Assembly (NCBI GenBank): GCA_038203025.1
Contig: JBBREK010000083.1
Span: 1 to 16,406, forward strand
Source of the DNA: UBA11346 sp038203025
GTDB taxonomy: Bacteria > Planctomycetota > UBA11346
DNA length: 16,406 nucleotides
Direction: 5' to 3'
Shown: positions 6,830 to 14,934 of the stretch, in pieces
Layout of the letters: each line of letters starts with the position of its first letter
Numbering within the stretch: position 1 is the stretch's first letter
Notes under the pieces: generated by a model
Told to the model about the DNA's origin: nothing
Seen by the model: only the letters and a program-made list of their open reading frames with translations
Database searches by the model: none
Program-made: the position numbers and the translations under genes

Positions 6830-9672
6830 CAGGCACTGGCGGCGGCAGCGGCCGGCACCTCTGCCAGCACCGCCAGGGCATGCCGGCGATAGTGCCCGCG
6901 GACATCCTCGGCATAGGCGCGCAGGGTACGCCGGGCTGTGCCGGCATGGTCGCCGCAACGCAGCAATCCAGCCGCCAGCACGATCTCGCGCAGACTGCGG
7001 TTGCGGGCCACCGTCTCGATACCATCGGCGGTCTGAACCCGCTGGCTGTCGACGACGCTGCCCTCGGCATGACCAGCCATGCCCGCTCCGGCGAGCGCAG
7101 CGGCAAGCGTGGCAGCAGCCGGACGCACGTCGATGCCCCGTGCCTGAAGCAGTCGGATCGCCTCGGCCACTGCCCGGCAATGACTGAAGCACGGATCGTC
7201 CCCGAGCTGCGTCGTCTTGGCGATGATCGCCGGCAGGGCCGCGGCATCGCCGCAGGTTCCCAAGGCGATGACCAGGGCGTCGACTGGACTGGCGCTCATG
7301 CCGAACTGACCCATGCCGCGGTAGTTCCATCCCACATCCCAGGTGGCGGCCTGCACGGCCGCGATCAGCGATGGGGTCGCCGCCGCATCCCCGGTCAGCC
7401 CGAGGACGAGCGCGGCGCGATCACGCCGCAGCGGATCGGTCAACGCCTCGCGCAGTAAAGGCCGGGACAGGTCGGAGCGTTCGAAAACGATGCCCAGGCC
7501 AAGGTGCAGGTCGAGGCCATGCGCCACCGCCCAGGCGACTTCGCGCAGGTCCGCCGGGCCGGCCTCGATGTCGATGAGGATGCACTCGTCGAGAATGCCG
7601 ACGTCGACGAGATGCCGCTGCAGGGCACCGACATCGATGGCACGGATGCGACCGCCAGTCGCCCGCGCCATGGCGGCGGCCTGGCCGGCGGCATAGCCCT
7701 GATTCTGCACATCCGGCTGCATGCGGATGACCGGCAGCGAGTCCCGGTGGCTGGAGATGGCCAGGCCGGTGACCAGGACCCCCTCGACACCGGCCGGCAG
7801 CAGTGCGCGCAGCGGCACGTTGGCCCACAGGGCGCGATGGTGCATCGCCTTGGTCAGAAACACCGGATGGACGGTGAAGCCGTGCGTATCGAAATTCGAC
7901 ATCGCCTGCACCACGGTGTCGTCCCAGGTGCGGCGGCGCAGGATGTCGACCGGTTGCACCACGACATCGCCACGGATGCGACGCCGCTCGCGCGAGTCGA
8001 CCAACTGACCGAGATCGAAGGCTCCGGCGAACTTGACCTTGGCCGAGACGTGCGCCCGGGTGGTGTCGGCCAGATCGTTGTCGTCAACGAAGGTGTGATC
8101 GGTGTTGCGGTAGAACTTGAAGGGGTCCTTCGGCCCAAGCCCGGTCCCCTGCACGGCGATGTGCTCGGCCCCGATGGTCTCGGTCGCGGCTCCGGCGGCA
8201 GCGGCCAGATCGGCCGAGCCGCTGGCGTCGACCGCCGCCTGGCAGGCGACCGTGCCGACGCCCCAGGGTCCGGCGACGACGGCCCCGCAGACGCGGTCGC
8301 CGTCGACCACCGCACCGGCGGTGGCGTGGGCGAACCAGGCCGTGCCGCCGGCCTTGGCCAGTTCGGCGAGATACCAGCGGCAACGCCACTCGGGACTCCA
8401 GCTGTCGCTGCGTCGGCAGAAGTCGAGGATATCGTCGCAACCCGAACCCAGGCGCGGCCAACCCTGGTCTATTTCCCGAGTGAAACCGACCCGGTTGCCG
8501 AAGTAGTAGCGACAGATCTGGCCAAGCGTGCCGACCCCGCCCAGACCGGTCATCAATTCCAGCACGATCGTCCCAGCGCCCGCACGGGCGGCGCTGATAC
8601 CGGCCGGGGCTCCACCGGTACCGCCGCCGCACACCAGCACCTCGGTCGCAGCGAGGACTGGCAGACCGTCGAGATCGACAGCGACATGGCCGCTGGCCGT
8701 GGACTGAGCACGTAGGCCCTCGGTCGGCACCAGGACCGAGCCGCTCCGCGCACCGGCCGCAGCCGGCCACTGCACGGTCGTGGGAACCCCGGCCTGGGCC
8801 AGGTTCGCTGCGAGGCGCGCGCCAAGGGCCCGCCCGCCGGCCAGGCCGACTGACGGCTCCCGCCACGCTGGCTTGGCGCAAGGACCGGCCAGCCATAGGG
8901 CATCTGTGCCGACCCGGCCGTCGGGGTCGAGTTGTGTGAAGACATCGGGCCAGGCGACCTCGACCAGTTCGCTGGCGAGGACGAGACGGGGGTGCCAACA
9001 AGCCAGCGCCGAGGTCTGATCGAGGGCAGCCAGGGCCCCAGCGGTTGGCTCAGCGACCGTGGTCGACCACGTCGCCGTCCAGATCGGCGTCTCGTGTGAT
9101 TGCCCATCAAGACCCGTGATCGACAGGCTGCCATCGCGCACCACATCTGCACCGGCAATCGTCGGAGCTTCGGGTCCGCACAAGGCACGACGCACCGGCA
9201 GCTCGGCCTGCCATGGCGCCCGCGCAGCACCGGCGGCGTCGCCGAGCAGACCGCGCTCGGAGGCGTCGATCACGGCGCGAGCCTGGACGACCTGCAAGCC
9301 GTTGCGATCGGCAAGCACAGCACCAGCGACTCGACCCTGGGCATCGCGCGCCAGACCAGCCGGCTGCACCGTTACCAGGAACGGTACGCCGGCCGCGACC
9401 AGGGCCTGCTCCAAGGTACGTTTGGCGTGCAACGGCGACTGGGCTTGTCCGTCGGCGCAGAACAGTTCCCTGGCTAGCGCATCGGCAGTCGGATCGCCAC
9501 GATACCGTAGGGCACCAGCGATGTCCTCGCCAAGGTAGGGCCGTGGTGCAGCAAGCAGCACGCGAAGGCCAGCGGCACGCGCAGCCAAGGCGGCAGCAAC
9601 GGCGGCGCAGGTGCCACCGAGGACAAGGAGGTCACAGGTGTCGACGATGGGCAGGCGGTGCGGTGAGGTCAT
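6829..9672 (-). CDS. Tandem FAD-dependent oxidoreductase (two FAD_oxidored units) with C-terminal HEAT-like region
   Basis: 947 residues, about twice the size of a usual FAD_oxidored protein. There are two Rossmann-type FAD-binding beginnings. The first, at residues 14-40, is DLLVLGGTCAAVAAAL, degenerate because GGTCAA replaces GxGxxG. The second, at about 344-372, is VLVCGGGTGGAPAG and is canonical, followed by GLGGVGTLGQICRYYFG. The second unit ends near residue 660 with QNQGYAAGQAAAMA, the usual FAD-contacting helix of this family; the first lacks an equivalent (nearest: GLAGGRALGARLAANLA). From about 745 to 860 there are alpha-helical repeats of HEAT type (RAALVLGLTGDAAATPSL, DALVIALGTCGDAAALPAI). 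No signal peptide or membrane segment, so probably cytoplasmic. The reaction is unknown; relatives sit in carbohydrate loci of PVC bacteria and may oxidise a sugar or polyol, which is inference. The start is 86 bp from a divergent AraC regulator, its likely controller. Confidence -1.
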   Translation of the reverse strand: MTSPHRLPIVDTCDLLVLGGTCAAVAAALAARAAGLRVLLAAPRPYLGEDIAGALRYRGDPTADALARELFCADGQAQSPLHAKRTLEQALVAAGVPFLVTVQPAGLARDAQGRVAGAVLADRNGLQVVQARAVIDASERGLLGDAAGAARAPWQAELPVRRALCGPEAPTIAGADVVRDGSLSITGLDGQSHETPIWTATWSTTVAEPTAGALAALDQTSALACWHPRLVLASELVEVAWPDVFTQLDPDGRVGTDALWLAGPCAKPAWREPSVGLAGGRALGARLAANLAQAGVPTTVQWPAAAGARSGSVLVPTEGLRAQSTASGHVAVDLDGLPVLAATEVLVCGGGTGGAPAGISAARAGAGTIVLELMTGLGGVGTLGQICRYYFGNRVGFTREIDQGWPRLGSGCDDILDFCRRSDSWSPEWRCRWYLAELAKAGGTAWFAHATAGAVVDGDRVCGAVVAGPWGVGTVACQAAVDASGSADLAAAAGAATETIGAEHIAVQGTGLGPKDPFKFYRNTDHTFVDDNDLADTTRAHVSAKVKFAGAFDLGQLVDSRERRRIRGDVVVQPVDILRRRTWDDTVVQAMSNFDTHGFTVHPVFLTKAMHHRALWANVPLRALLPAGVEGVLVTGLAISSHRDSLPVIRMQPDVQNQGYAAGQAAAMARATGGRIRAIDVGALQRHLVDVGILDECILIDIEAGPADLREVAWAVAHGLDLHLGLGIVFERSDLSRPLLREALTDPLRRDRAALVLGLTGDAAATPSLIAAVQAATWDVGWNYRGMGQFGMSASPVDALVIALGTCGDAAALPAIIAKTTQLGDDPCFSHCRAVAEAIRLLQARGIDVRPAAATLAAALAGAGMAGHAEGSVVDSQRVQTADGIETVARNRSLREIVLAAGLLRCGDHAGTARRTLRAYAEDVRGHYRRHALAVLAEVPAAAAASA

Positions 9673-9701
9673 GCCATGAGCGTCGGCAGCCGGCCCGTCG
9701 T

Positions 9702-9721
9702 TACCATCGACACGAATGGTA
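9702..9721. promoter_or_regulatory. Candidate operator: perfect inverted repeat TACCAT-N8-ATGGTA between divergent genes
   Basis: A perfect 6-bp inverted repeat with an 8-base spacer lies in the 86-bp region shared by the FAD oxidoreductase (minus) and the AraC regulator (plus), about 30 bases from the first and 38 bases from the second start. Its placement fits binding by a dimer and control of one or both genes. AraC proteins more often use direct repeats, so another regulator could bind here. Confidence -1.
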
Positions 9722-9758
9722 TGGATTGCTCATTCCTGGCCAGACGCAAGAATCCGCC

Positions 9759-10577
9759 ATGGCCACATATGCTGAACTGATACGCTGGAGATTCGAGCTA
9801 ACCATGCTCTACGACCGGCCGGTCACGGCGTCCAACAGGGCCATGTCCACCTGGGACTCGATGCTCACCGCCTGGCAACTGCGGCAGGGCTCCGTAGAGA
9901 TGGTGCACGCCGGGGGACGCCTGCGCGCCAAAGCAGGCGATTGGCTGCTGCTGCCGCCGGGCCTGGCTCGCCGGCATCGCTTCAGCGACGATGCGGCGAT
10001 CCGCTCGGTGCGTTGCCTCGTCCAGGAGGCCGGCGGTCAGCTGCCAGGCGCCGGCCTGCCCCCGCGCCTGCTAGGCGACGATAGCATTCTCACGCGTGCT
10101 GCCGACGACCTTTGCCGAGCCGTGGGCACTGACCGCGAGCTGCGCTCGGCCGAGCTGACGCCGACTGCCTGGGCCCAGGGACAGGCCGCCGTACTGACCT
10201 GGTGCGCCATCGCCTGCGAACGCCTGGGCATCGACGGCCGGACCCAGCCCGTGGATGCCCGTGTCACCGCAGCCCAGCGCCTGCTGCTGCGCCGTCGTAC
10301 GCCCGCCGCCCTGCCCTGGAGTGACCTGCGCGAGGCCACCGGACTCTCGCGACCGCAACTCGACCGCATCTTTCATCAGCACTGTGGCGGCACCGTCCGC
10401 GCCTGGAGCGAGGCGCGCCTGCTCGCCGACGCCTGCGCCGCCCTGCAGGATCTCACCGAACCGGTGAAGGCGGTGGCAGAACGCCTGGGCTTCGGCGACG
10501 CCAGTCACTTCTGCCGCTGGTTCCGTCAGCACACCGGCGCCAGTCCGGCGCTGTGGCGCAAGCGTAGCGGGACGTGA
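9759..10577 (+). CDS. AraC-family transcriptional regulator, divergent from the FAD oxidoreductase
   Basis: 272 residues. The N-terminal part (about 25-90) is a cupin-like sensor: WQLRQGSVEMVHAGG and AKAGDWLLLPPGLARRH, the latter being the typical AraC 'GD..L.PPG..H' strand pair. The C-terminal part has two helix-turn-helix units, the first from about residue 185 (LPWSDLREATGLSRPQLDRI) and the second from 232 (TEPVKAVAERLGFGDASHF) leading into the signature FCRWFRQHTGASPALWRK. Such regulators bind DNA as monomers or dimers and respond to a small ligand, often a sugar. ATG 9759 starts the conserved region closely; an in-frame TTG at 9726 is possible but adds nothing recognisable. It shares its promoter region with the FAD oxidoreductase and likely controls it. 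A stem-loop follows 10 bases after its stop, suggesting a single-gene transcript. Confidence -1.
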   Translation: MATYAELIRWRFELTMLYDRPVTASNRAMSTWDSMLTAWQLRQGSVEMVHAGGRLRAKAGDWLLLPPGLARRHRFSDDAAIRSVRCLVQEAGGQLPGAGLPPRLLGDDSILTRAADDLCRAVGTDRELRSAELTPTAWAQGQAAVLTWCAIACERLGIDGRTQPVDARVTAAQRLLLRRRTPAALPWSDLREATGLSRPQLDRIFHQHCGGTVRAWSEARLLADACAALQDLTEPVKAVAERLGFGDASHFCRWFRQHTGASPALWRKRSGT

Positions 10578-10586
10578 GCCAATCGT

Positions 10587-10614
10587 GGATGACATGCCCG
10601 CGGTCCTGTCATCC
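10587..10614 (+). terminator. Stem-loop after the AraC gene (GGATGACA / TGTCATCC)
   Basis: A perfect 8-bp inverted repeat with a 12-base loop begins 10 bases after the AraC stop codon. The loop contains CCGCGG. A third GGATGAC copy follows at 10616-10622 and could compete for pairing. No T-run follows, so intrinsic termination is not certain, but position and stem perfection make this the best terminator candidate in the window. Confidence -1.
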
Positions 10615-10630
10615 TGGATGACGCAGTAGA

Positions 10631-10770
10631 GTTCGTCGTTCGTCGTTCCGCCTAGACATACGACGAGAAAACGGACTTCATCAGTGCCACCTGGATGGCC
10701 ATGGGTATCCCTGAGCGCAAACAGCGTGCCGCAACGACGAACGACGAACGACGAACGACGAACGACGAAC
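10631..10770. repeat. Inverted pair of heptamer arrays (GTTCGTC / GACGAAC) around an 84-bp spacer
   Basis: The left arm at 10631-10648 holds 2.6 copies of the 7-mer GTTCGTC; the right arm at 10733-10770 holds about 5.4 copies of AACGACG. The left arm matches the right perfectly over 18 bp as reverse complement, in several registers. The element lies between the converging ends of the AraC gene and the GH2 gene. It has the same build and nearly the same total size (140 versus 133 bp) as the element at 6656-6788, but a different heptamer. Open frames across it read as FVVRRSS repeats and are not genes. It could act as a bidirectional terminator or cruciform, or be a mobile miniature element; none is shown. 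Confidence -1.
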
Positions 10771-10792
10771 TGCGGCCTCAAGAATCCTCCGC

Positions 10793-13700
10793 TCAGCCGC
10801 GGTGCCTGACCGCCGGGTCCTCGCCGGCAGCCAGCGGCACCAGCCGGTAGGCCAACTGGTAGCGCTGTCCCGGCTTGACGCGGTACTGCTCGAAGGTGTC
10901 GGGACCGCAGCTGGCGGTGCCCAGGCCGCGATGGGCCGCATCGAGGTGCAGATGGACGTGGTCGCTGGGTACGACGTCGGTGGTGTGCCAGGCGCGGGTC
11001 AGATCCATCTGATCGAAGCGACTGGCGTTGAACTCCAGCATCGCAGCAGCTGAGACCAGCACGCCGCTGCCGTCAGCGCGGGTCAGCGCCAGCCAGCGGG
11101 TATCGCAGTGGTGGCCGTGCTCCTGCGGCATGATGTGCGGGATGTACTGCTCCAGCACCGACGAGCCGAAGCGGCCGACCAGGCCGCAGGCGCGGCGATC
11201 GCTGTAGGTCTCGTGCGGGCCGAGGCCGAGCCATTCCAGTCGTTCGAGGTCGGTGGGCAGCAGCAGCTGTACGCCGAGGCGCGGCAGGTCAGGCAGATCC
11301 TTGTGCACGTCGAAGCGGTGGCTCCAGGCCAGGGCTCCATCGGCGGTGACGCGCAGCCGGTGCTCGGCGACGATCGCCTTGGCTTTGTCGTGGCCCCAGG
11401 TGCGGGTGCGCAGCAGCATCTCTGCCGCACCACCCGTCATGCGTGTGGACAGCTTCTCGACTACCGTCCTGGCCTCGTCGAAATGGGCGATCATCCACCG
11501 ACGCACCGGCTTGCATTCCCACGGGTTCTTCGGGTTCTTCGCCGGCTCACGGTTCATATCGTGCAGACGGATGCCGTCGTTGTCGGTCGGCGCCCGCCAC
11601 ACGCAGGGCTGCGGACCAGCATCAAGCAGGTCCCGTCCGCCGACCGTCCAGGCGGTCAGCAGTCCGCTGGTACGGTCGATGGCGACCTCAACCCCCTCGC
11701 TGGCAATGCGGATCGCCGCCTTGCCCTGTTCGATGGCGAGCTTGCCGCGCGGCACGATCACCGCCGGAGCTGCTGGCGCCTCGGCCTCGGCCGGCAGGGC
11801 GAACTGCGCCCAGGCGACCTCGTGGTCCTTGCCGGTCAACGGCATGTCGCGGGTGTCGCACCAGCGCAGGGTCAGATGCTGCTCCTGGCGGGGGCGCAGT
11901 CGCAGGTTGGGACAGGGTACCTGGATCTTGACCGTCTCGCCGGGCTTCAGTTCCAGTTTCGGCAGCCGGCCGCCCTCGACGACGGTGCCGTCGACGATCA
12001 GTTCCCAACTGCCAGCAAGATGTGCCGTGGTGAGGAAATCATACTTGGAGCGGATCTGCACCCCACGACTGGCCGCGTCGAGCAGTCGCACCGCCAGCGG
12101 CTGGAACAGCACCTTCGCCTCCCACATCTGGGTGTGCGGGGTGCGGTCCGGCCAGACCAGGCCGTCGCAGACGAAGTTGGTATCGTGGGTGGCCTCGCCG
12201 AAGTCGCCGCCGTAGGCCCAGTACTCGCGGTCGCCCGGCCAACCGATGTCGGGCGAGCGTCCCGTCGGCTTGGCGTCAGCGACGGCACCGACCGGCAGGT
12301 CCTCGCCGAGCCGCTTGCGGATGCCGTGGTCGAGCAGTTCCCAGATGAAGCCACCCTGCATGCCGGGCGTGTTCTCGAAGGCCTGCCAGTAATCCATCAG
12401 GCCGCCGCAGGAGTTGCCCATGGCGTGGGCGTACTCACACATGATCAGCGGCCGCCAGTCCTTGGTCGTGGTCGCCCAGTTGACCAGGTCCTTCGGCGCC
12501 GGGTACATCGGGCAGACCAGGTCGCTGCTGACGTGTCCATGCTCCCAACCTGCGACGGAGATGGCACCCTCATAGTGCATGATGCGACTGTTGTCGGCGT
12601 GACGCATCCAGGCGGCCATCGCATCGTGGTTGGGGCCGTAGCCCGACTCGTTGCCCAGCGACCAGATGATGATCGAGGGATGGTTGCGGTCGCGCAGCAC
12701 CATGCGGCTGCCACGGTCAAGGAAGGCCAGCGCATAACGCGGGTCGTGGCAGATGTCCTGGTAATTGTGGTGCGTCTCGATGTTGGTCTCATCGATGCAC
12801 AGGATGCCGTGCTCGTCGCACAGGTCGAACCAGCGCGGATGCGGCGGGTAGTGCGAGGTGCGCACGGCGTTGAAGTTGAACTGCTTCATCACCTGGATGT
12901 CGCGCAGCGCAGTCTCGGCATCGACCACCTTGCCGGTGCGGTCGTGGTTCTCGTGGCGGTTGACGCCGCGGATGAACACCCGCTGACCGTTCAGCAGCAG
13001 CGAGCGGTCCTTGATCACCACGGTGCGGAAGCCGATGCGCTGGCGGGCGTGGTCGACCTCCTTCCCGTCGGCATCAATCAGCGACACCACCAGGGTGTAG
13101 AGGGTCGGTGACTCGTGCGACCAGGGCTGGACCTTGGGCAGCTCCAGCGCCAGCTGTGCGGTGTGCTCGATGAAGCCGTGCGGGCTCTTCGCCTCGCTCC
13201 AGTGAACCTCCTGCTCCAACGGCTTGCGTATCGCTGGCTTGCCCTTGCCGTCGAACAGGCGGGCGCGGACCTTCCAGCCCTTGGCCGGGGTCTGATGCAC
13301 GCGGACCGCGAGGTCGAGCGAGCCTTTACCCGAGACATGGTCGTAGCCGGCCTTGGCGAAGACGTCCTCAAGATGGACCTGCGGGTAGGCAAGCAGTTCG
13401 ACCTCGCGGGCGATGCCGGCCTGCCACCACTGGTCCTGATCCTCGATGTAGGTGCAGTCAGACCACTGGATGACCTGCACCGCCAGCACGTTCTCGCCCG
13501 GCTTGGCCATGGCGGTGATGTCGAACTCGCTGGGCAGCCGCGAGTCCTTGCTGATGCCGACCGCGACGCCGTTGACCCACACACTGCCGACGCTCTCAAT
13601 CGAGCCGAAGCGCAGTACCAGGCGCTTGCCCGACCAGGTCCTGGGCACTTCGAAGCGGGTGCGGTAGAGGCCGGTGGGATTGTGCTCGGGCACGTCCGGA

Positions 13701-14053
13701 TAGCGGCCCGGCCACGGCAGCTTGACGTTGGTGTAGATCGGCTTGCCGAAACCCTGCATGGTGAAGCAGCCCGGCACCTGGATGTCGGCCCAGCCAGCAT
13801 CCTTGAGTCCCGGCATCGGAAAGTCGGCCGGGGTGTCTTCGGGCCGGTCGAGGATCTTGAATTTCCAGATGCCGTTGAGAGAGCGCACCTGCGGCTTCTC
13901 CGCCGCCAGGGCGTCAGCGGCGCTGGCGTAGCCGTAGCCGTAGGCGCGGCCGCGCAGCCGATTGATGCCGGTCAGCTCAGGGGTCAGCCAGGGGATCAGG
14001 GCATCCTTGGCGGTGACGGTGGCGGTCTTGGAGAGCTGGGGCTTGGCGGCCAT
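10793..14053 (-). CDS. LacZ-type beta-galactosidase, glycoside hydrolase family 2
   Basis: 1086 residues, close to the roughly 1020 of E. coli LacZ. It hydrolyses terminal beta-galactosides, or a related beta-glycoside, by a retaining mechanism. Domains in order: jelly-roll sugar-binding (about 50-220, with YIEDQDQWWQAGIAREV as in LacZ), Ig-like (225-345), TIM barrel (358-650), Ig-like (650-760) and the large C-terminal beta-galactosidase domain (about 770-1080, ending with GLGTASCGPDT). Key residues: Glu469 in GNESGYG is the acid/base and Glu540 in CEYAHAMGNS the nucleophile; His401 in SHYPPHPRWFDLCDEHG matches a LacZ active-site His. No signal peptide, so cytoplasmic. I chose ATG 14053 (MAAKPQLS) because GAGGA sits about 8 bases before it on the minus strand; an in-frame ATG at 14086 would add 11 residues. 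It diverges from an AraC regulator 77 bp away. Clan and general activity are sure; true substrate could differ from lactose. Confidence -1.
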   Translation of the reverse strand: MAAKPQLSKTATVTAKDALIPWLTPELTGINRLRGRAYGYGYASAADALAAEKPQVRSLNGIWKFKILDRPEDTPADFPMPGLKDAGWADIQVPGCFTMQGFGKPIYTNVKLPWPGRYPDVPEHNPTGLYRTRFEVPRTWSGKRLVLRFGSIESVGSVWVNGVAVGISKDSRLPSEFDITAMAKPGENVLAVQVIQWSDCTYIEDQDQWWQAGIAREVELLAYPQVHLEDVFAKAGYDHVSGKGSLDLAVRVHQTPAKGWKVRARLFDGKGKPAIRKPLEQEVHWSEAKSPHGFIEHTAQLALELPKVQPWSHESPTLYTLVVSLIDADGKEVDHARQRIGFRTVVIKDRSLLLNGQRVFIRGVNRHENHDRTGKVVDAETALRDIQVMKQFNFNAVRTSHYPPHPRWFDLCDEHGILCIDETNIETHHNYQDICHDPRYALAFLDRGSRMVLRDRNHPSIIIWSLGNESGYGPNHDAMAAWMRHADNSRIMHYEGAISVAGWEHGHVSSDLVCPMYPAPKDLVNWATTTKDWRPLIMCEYAHAMGNSCGGLMDYWQAFENTPGMQGGFIWELLDHGIRKRLGEDLPVGAVADAKPTGRSPDIGWPGDREYWAYGGDFGEATHDTNFVCDGLVWPDRTPHTQMWEAKVLFQPLAVRLLDAASRGVQIRSKYDFLTTAHLAGSWELIVDGTVVEGGRLPKLELKPGETVKIQVPCPNLRLRPRQEQHLTLRWCDTRDMPLTGKDHEVAWAQFALPAEAEAPAAPAVIVPRGKLAIEQGKAAIRIASEGVEVAIDRTSGLLTAWTVGGRDLLDAGPQPCVWRAPTDNDGIRLHDMNREPAKNPKNPWECKPVRRWMIAHFDEARTVVEKLSTRMTGGAAEMLLRTRTWGHDKAKAIVAEHRLRVTADGALAWSHRFDVHKDLPDLPRLGVQLLLPTDLERLEWLGLGPHETYSDRRACGLVGRFGSSVLEQYIPHIMPQEHGHHCDTRWLALTRADGSGVLVSAAAMLEFNASRFDQMDLTRAWHTTDVVPSDHVHLHLDAAHRGLGTASCGPDTFEQYRVKPGQRYQLAYRLVPLAAGEDPAVRHRG

Positions 14054-14081
14054 GGCGGGTTCCTCGGGAGCAATGTATGCC

Positions 14082-14106
14082 GGCAACCCGCTGCTTGCCC
14101 ATGGGC
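14082..14106. promoter_or_regulatory. Possible operator region between GH2 and AraC genes
   Basis: The 77-bp divergent gap contains an inverted repeat GGCAA-N8-TTGCC (14082-14099), which overlaps a perfect 10-bp palindrome GCCCATGGGC (14097-14106). The 8-base spacer is the same as in the other AraC divergent region, but the arm sequences differ. Both are short enough to occur by chance, so this is a weak pointer to where a regulator may bind. Confidence -1.
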
Positions 14107-14130
14107 GAATTGGCTGGCACCATATGGAAA

Positions 14131-14934
14131 ATGGAAGTCCCGATCCGCACCACCTACCGCTCGCTCGGCCGGCATGCCTTCGACCGCATCGGCGCCGGGG
14201 TCATGGACAAGGCCGGGGTCGCCGTCGACATGCGTGAAAAACGCATGGAGGCGTGGTCGCTGATCCATGTCCTGCGCGGCCGGGGACGCTACGTCGACCA
14301 GCGCGGCAGGGCCTGGGATGTTGGTCCTGGCTGGTGTTTCCAGCGTCTTCCTGGCACGCCGCATTCGACCTTCCTCGATCCCACATCGAATTGGCTGGAG
14401 GTCTTCATCGAGCTCGGCCCCAAGCTGCATCAGCCGCTCTGCGAGCTGGGCGTCCTGCCTGCCGAACCACCGGCCTGGCCACTACCACCACACAGTGACC
14501 TGCGTCGCCGCATGCTGGATCTGGCTACCGAGCTGCCGGCCGCCACCAGCCGCCAGCTACCGCTGCTGGTGGCCCGGATCATCGACCTCGGCGCCACCGC
14601 CCTGGGCGAGGCCGACCCGCCGACCGCCGCCTCAGACCCGATCGATGAGGCCTGCCGCCTACTCGCCGAGGAGAGCAGCCGGCGCATCGACCTGGCCGCC
14701 TGGTGCGCCTCGCGCGACCTCGACTACGAACGCTTCCGCAAGGCGTTCCGTCGTCGCACCGGCCTGCCGCCACACCGCTACCGCATCCGTCGCCGCATCG
14801 ACCGTGCCTGCGCCCTGCTGCGCTCGGGCTGCAGCGTGCAGACGGCAGCAGCCGAGCTGGGCTACCCTTCTCCCTTCGAATTCAGCGCCCAGTTCCGCGC
14901 CCACCTCGGTGTGCCGCCGACCCGCTGGCGCTGA
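14131..14934 (+). CDS. AraC-family transcriptional regulator, divergent from the GH2 beta-galactosidase
   Basis: 267 residues from ATG 14131. Residues 30-80 form the AraC cupin-like sensor (WSLIHVLRGRGRYVDQRG, VGPGWCFQRLPGTPHS). The C-terminal DNA-binding part has a first helix-turn-helix at about 186 (IDLAAWCASRDLDYERFRKAF) and a second at about 236 (SVQTAAAELGYPSPFEFSAQF), ending HLGVPPTRWR. In the second signature the usual 's.YFsr.FK' is changed to PFEFSAQFR, a mild divergence. In-frame ATGs at 14077 and 14101 would lengthen it by 18 or 10 residues, but 14077 would run into the GH2 leader; GGAAA lies directly before 14131, too close for an ideal ribosome site, so the start is uncertain. 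It most likely responds to a sugar and controls the adjacent GH2 gene. The following 182 bases hold no gene; TACACT at 15061 is a possible -10 for the next gene without a clear -35. Confidence -1.
   Translation: MEVPIRTTYRSLGRHAFDRIGAGVMDKAGVAVDMREKRMEAWSLIHVLRGRGRYVDQRGRAWDVGPGWCFQRLPGTPHSTFLDPTSNWLEVFIELGPKLHQPLCELGVLPAEPPAWPLPPHSDLRRRMLDLATELPAATSRQLPLLVARIIDLGATALGEADPPTAASDPIDEACRLLAEESSRRIDLAAWCASRDLDYERFRKAFRRRTGLPPHRYRIRRRIDRACALLRSGCSVQTAAAELGYPSPFEFSAQFRAHLGVPPTRWR

Noticed and set aside
6500..7187. Short plus-strand frames across the 6534-6828 gap
   Set aside because: They consist of heptamer-derived repeats and antisense of the flanking genes, with no ribosome site or domain.
7504..8715. 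403-residue open frame opposite the FAD oxidoreductase
   Set aside because: Lies wholly within the intact FAD gene, is rich in Gly/Arg/Asp repeats typical of complementary-strand translation, and has no recognisable motif.
9213..9758. Long N-terminal extension of the first AraC gene
   Set aside because: The upstream part is Arg/Gln-rich shadow of the FAD gene on the other strand; the AraC sensor begins near ATG 9759.
10733..10770. Tandem repeat as a possible CRISPR array
   Set aside because: Units are 7 bases with no spacers, and no cas gene is present.
10071..10781. Minus-strand frame with FVVRRSS repeats
   Set aside because: Created by heptamer repeats read in three frames plus the antisense of the AraC gene; not a real protein.
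11108..13111. 667-residue open frame opposite the GH2 gene
   Set aside because: Antisense shadow in GC-rich DNA. The minus strand has a complete LacZ-type protein with all catalytic motifs across this region, and the plus reading shows no domain.
13115..14263. 382-residue open frame spanning the GH2 5' end and the AraC start
   Set aside because: Crosses a divergent promoter region and overlaps two well-supported genes in other frames.
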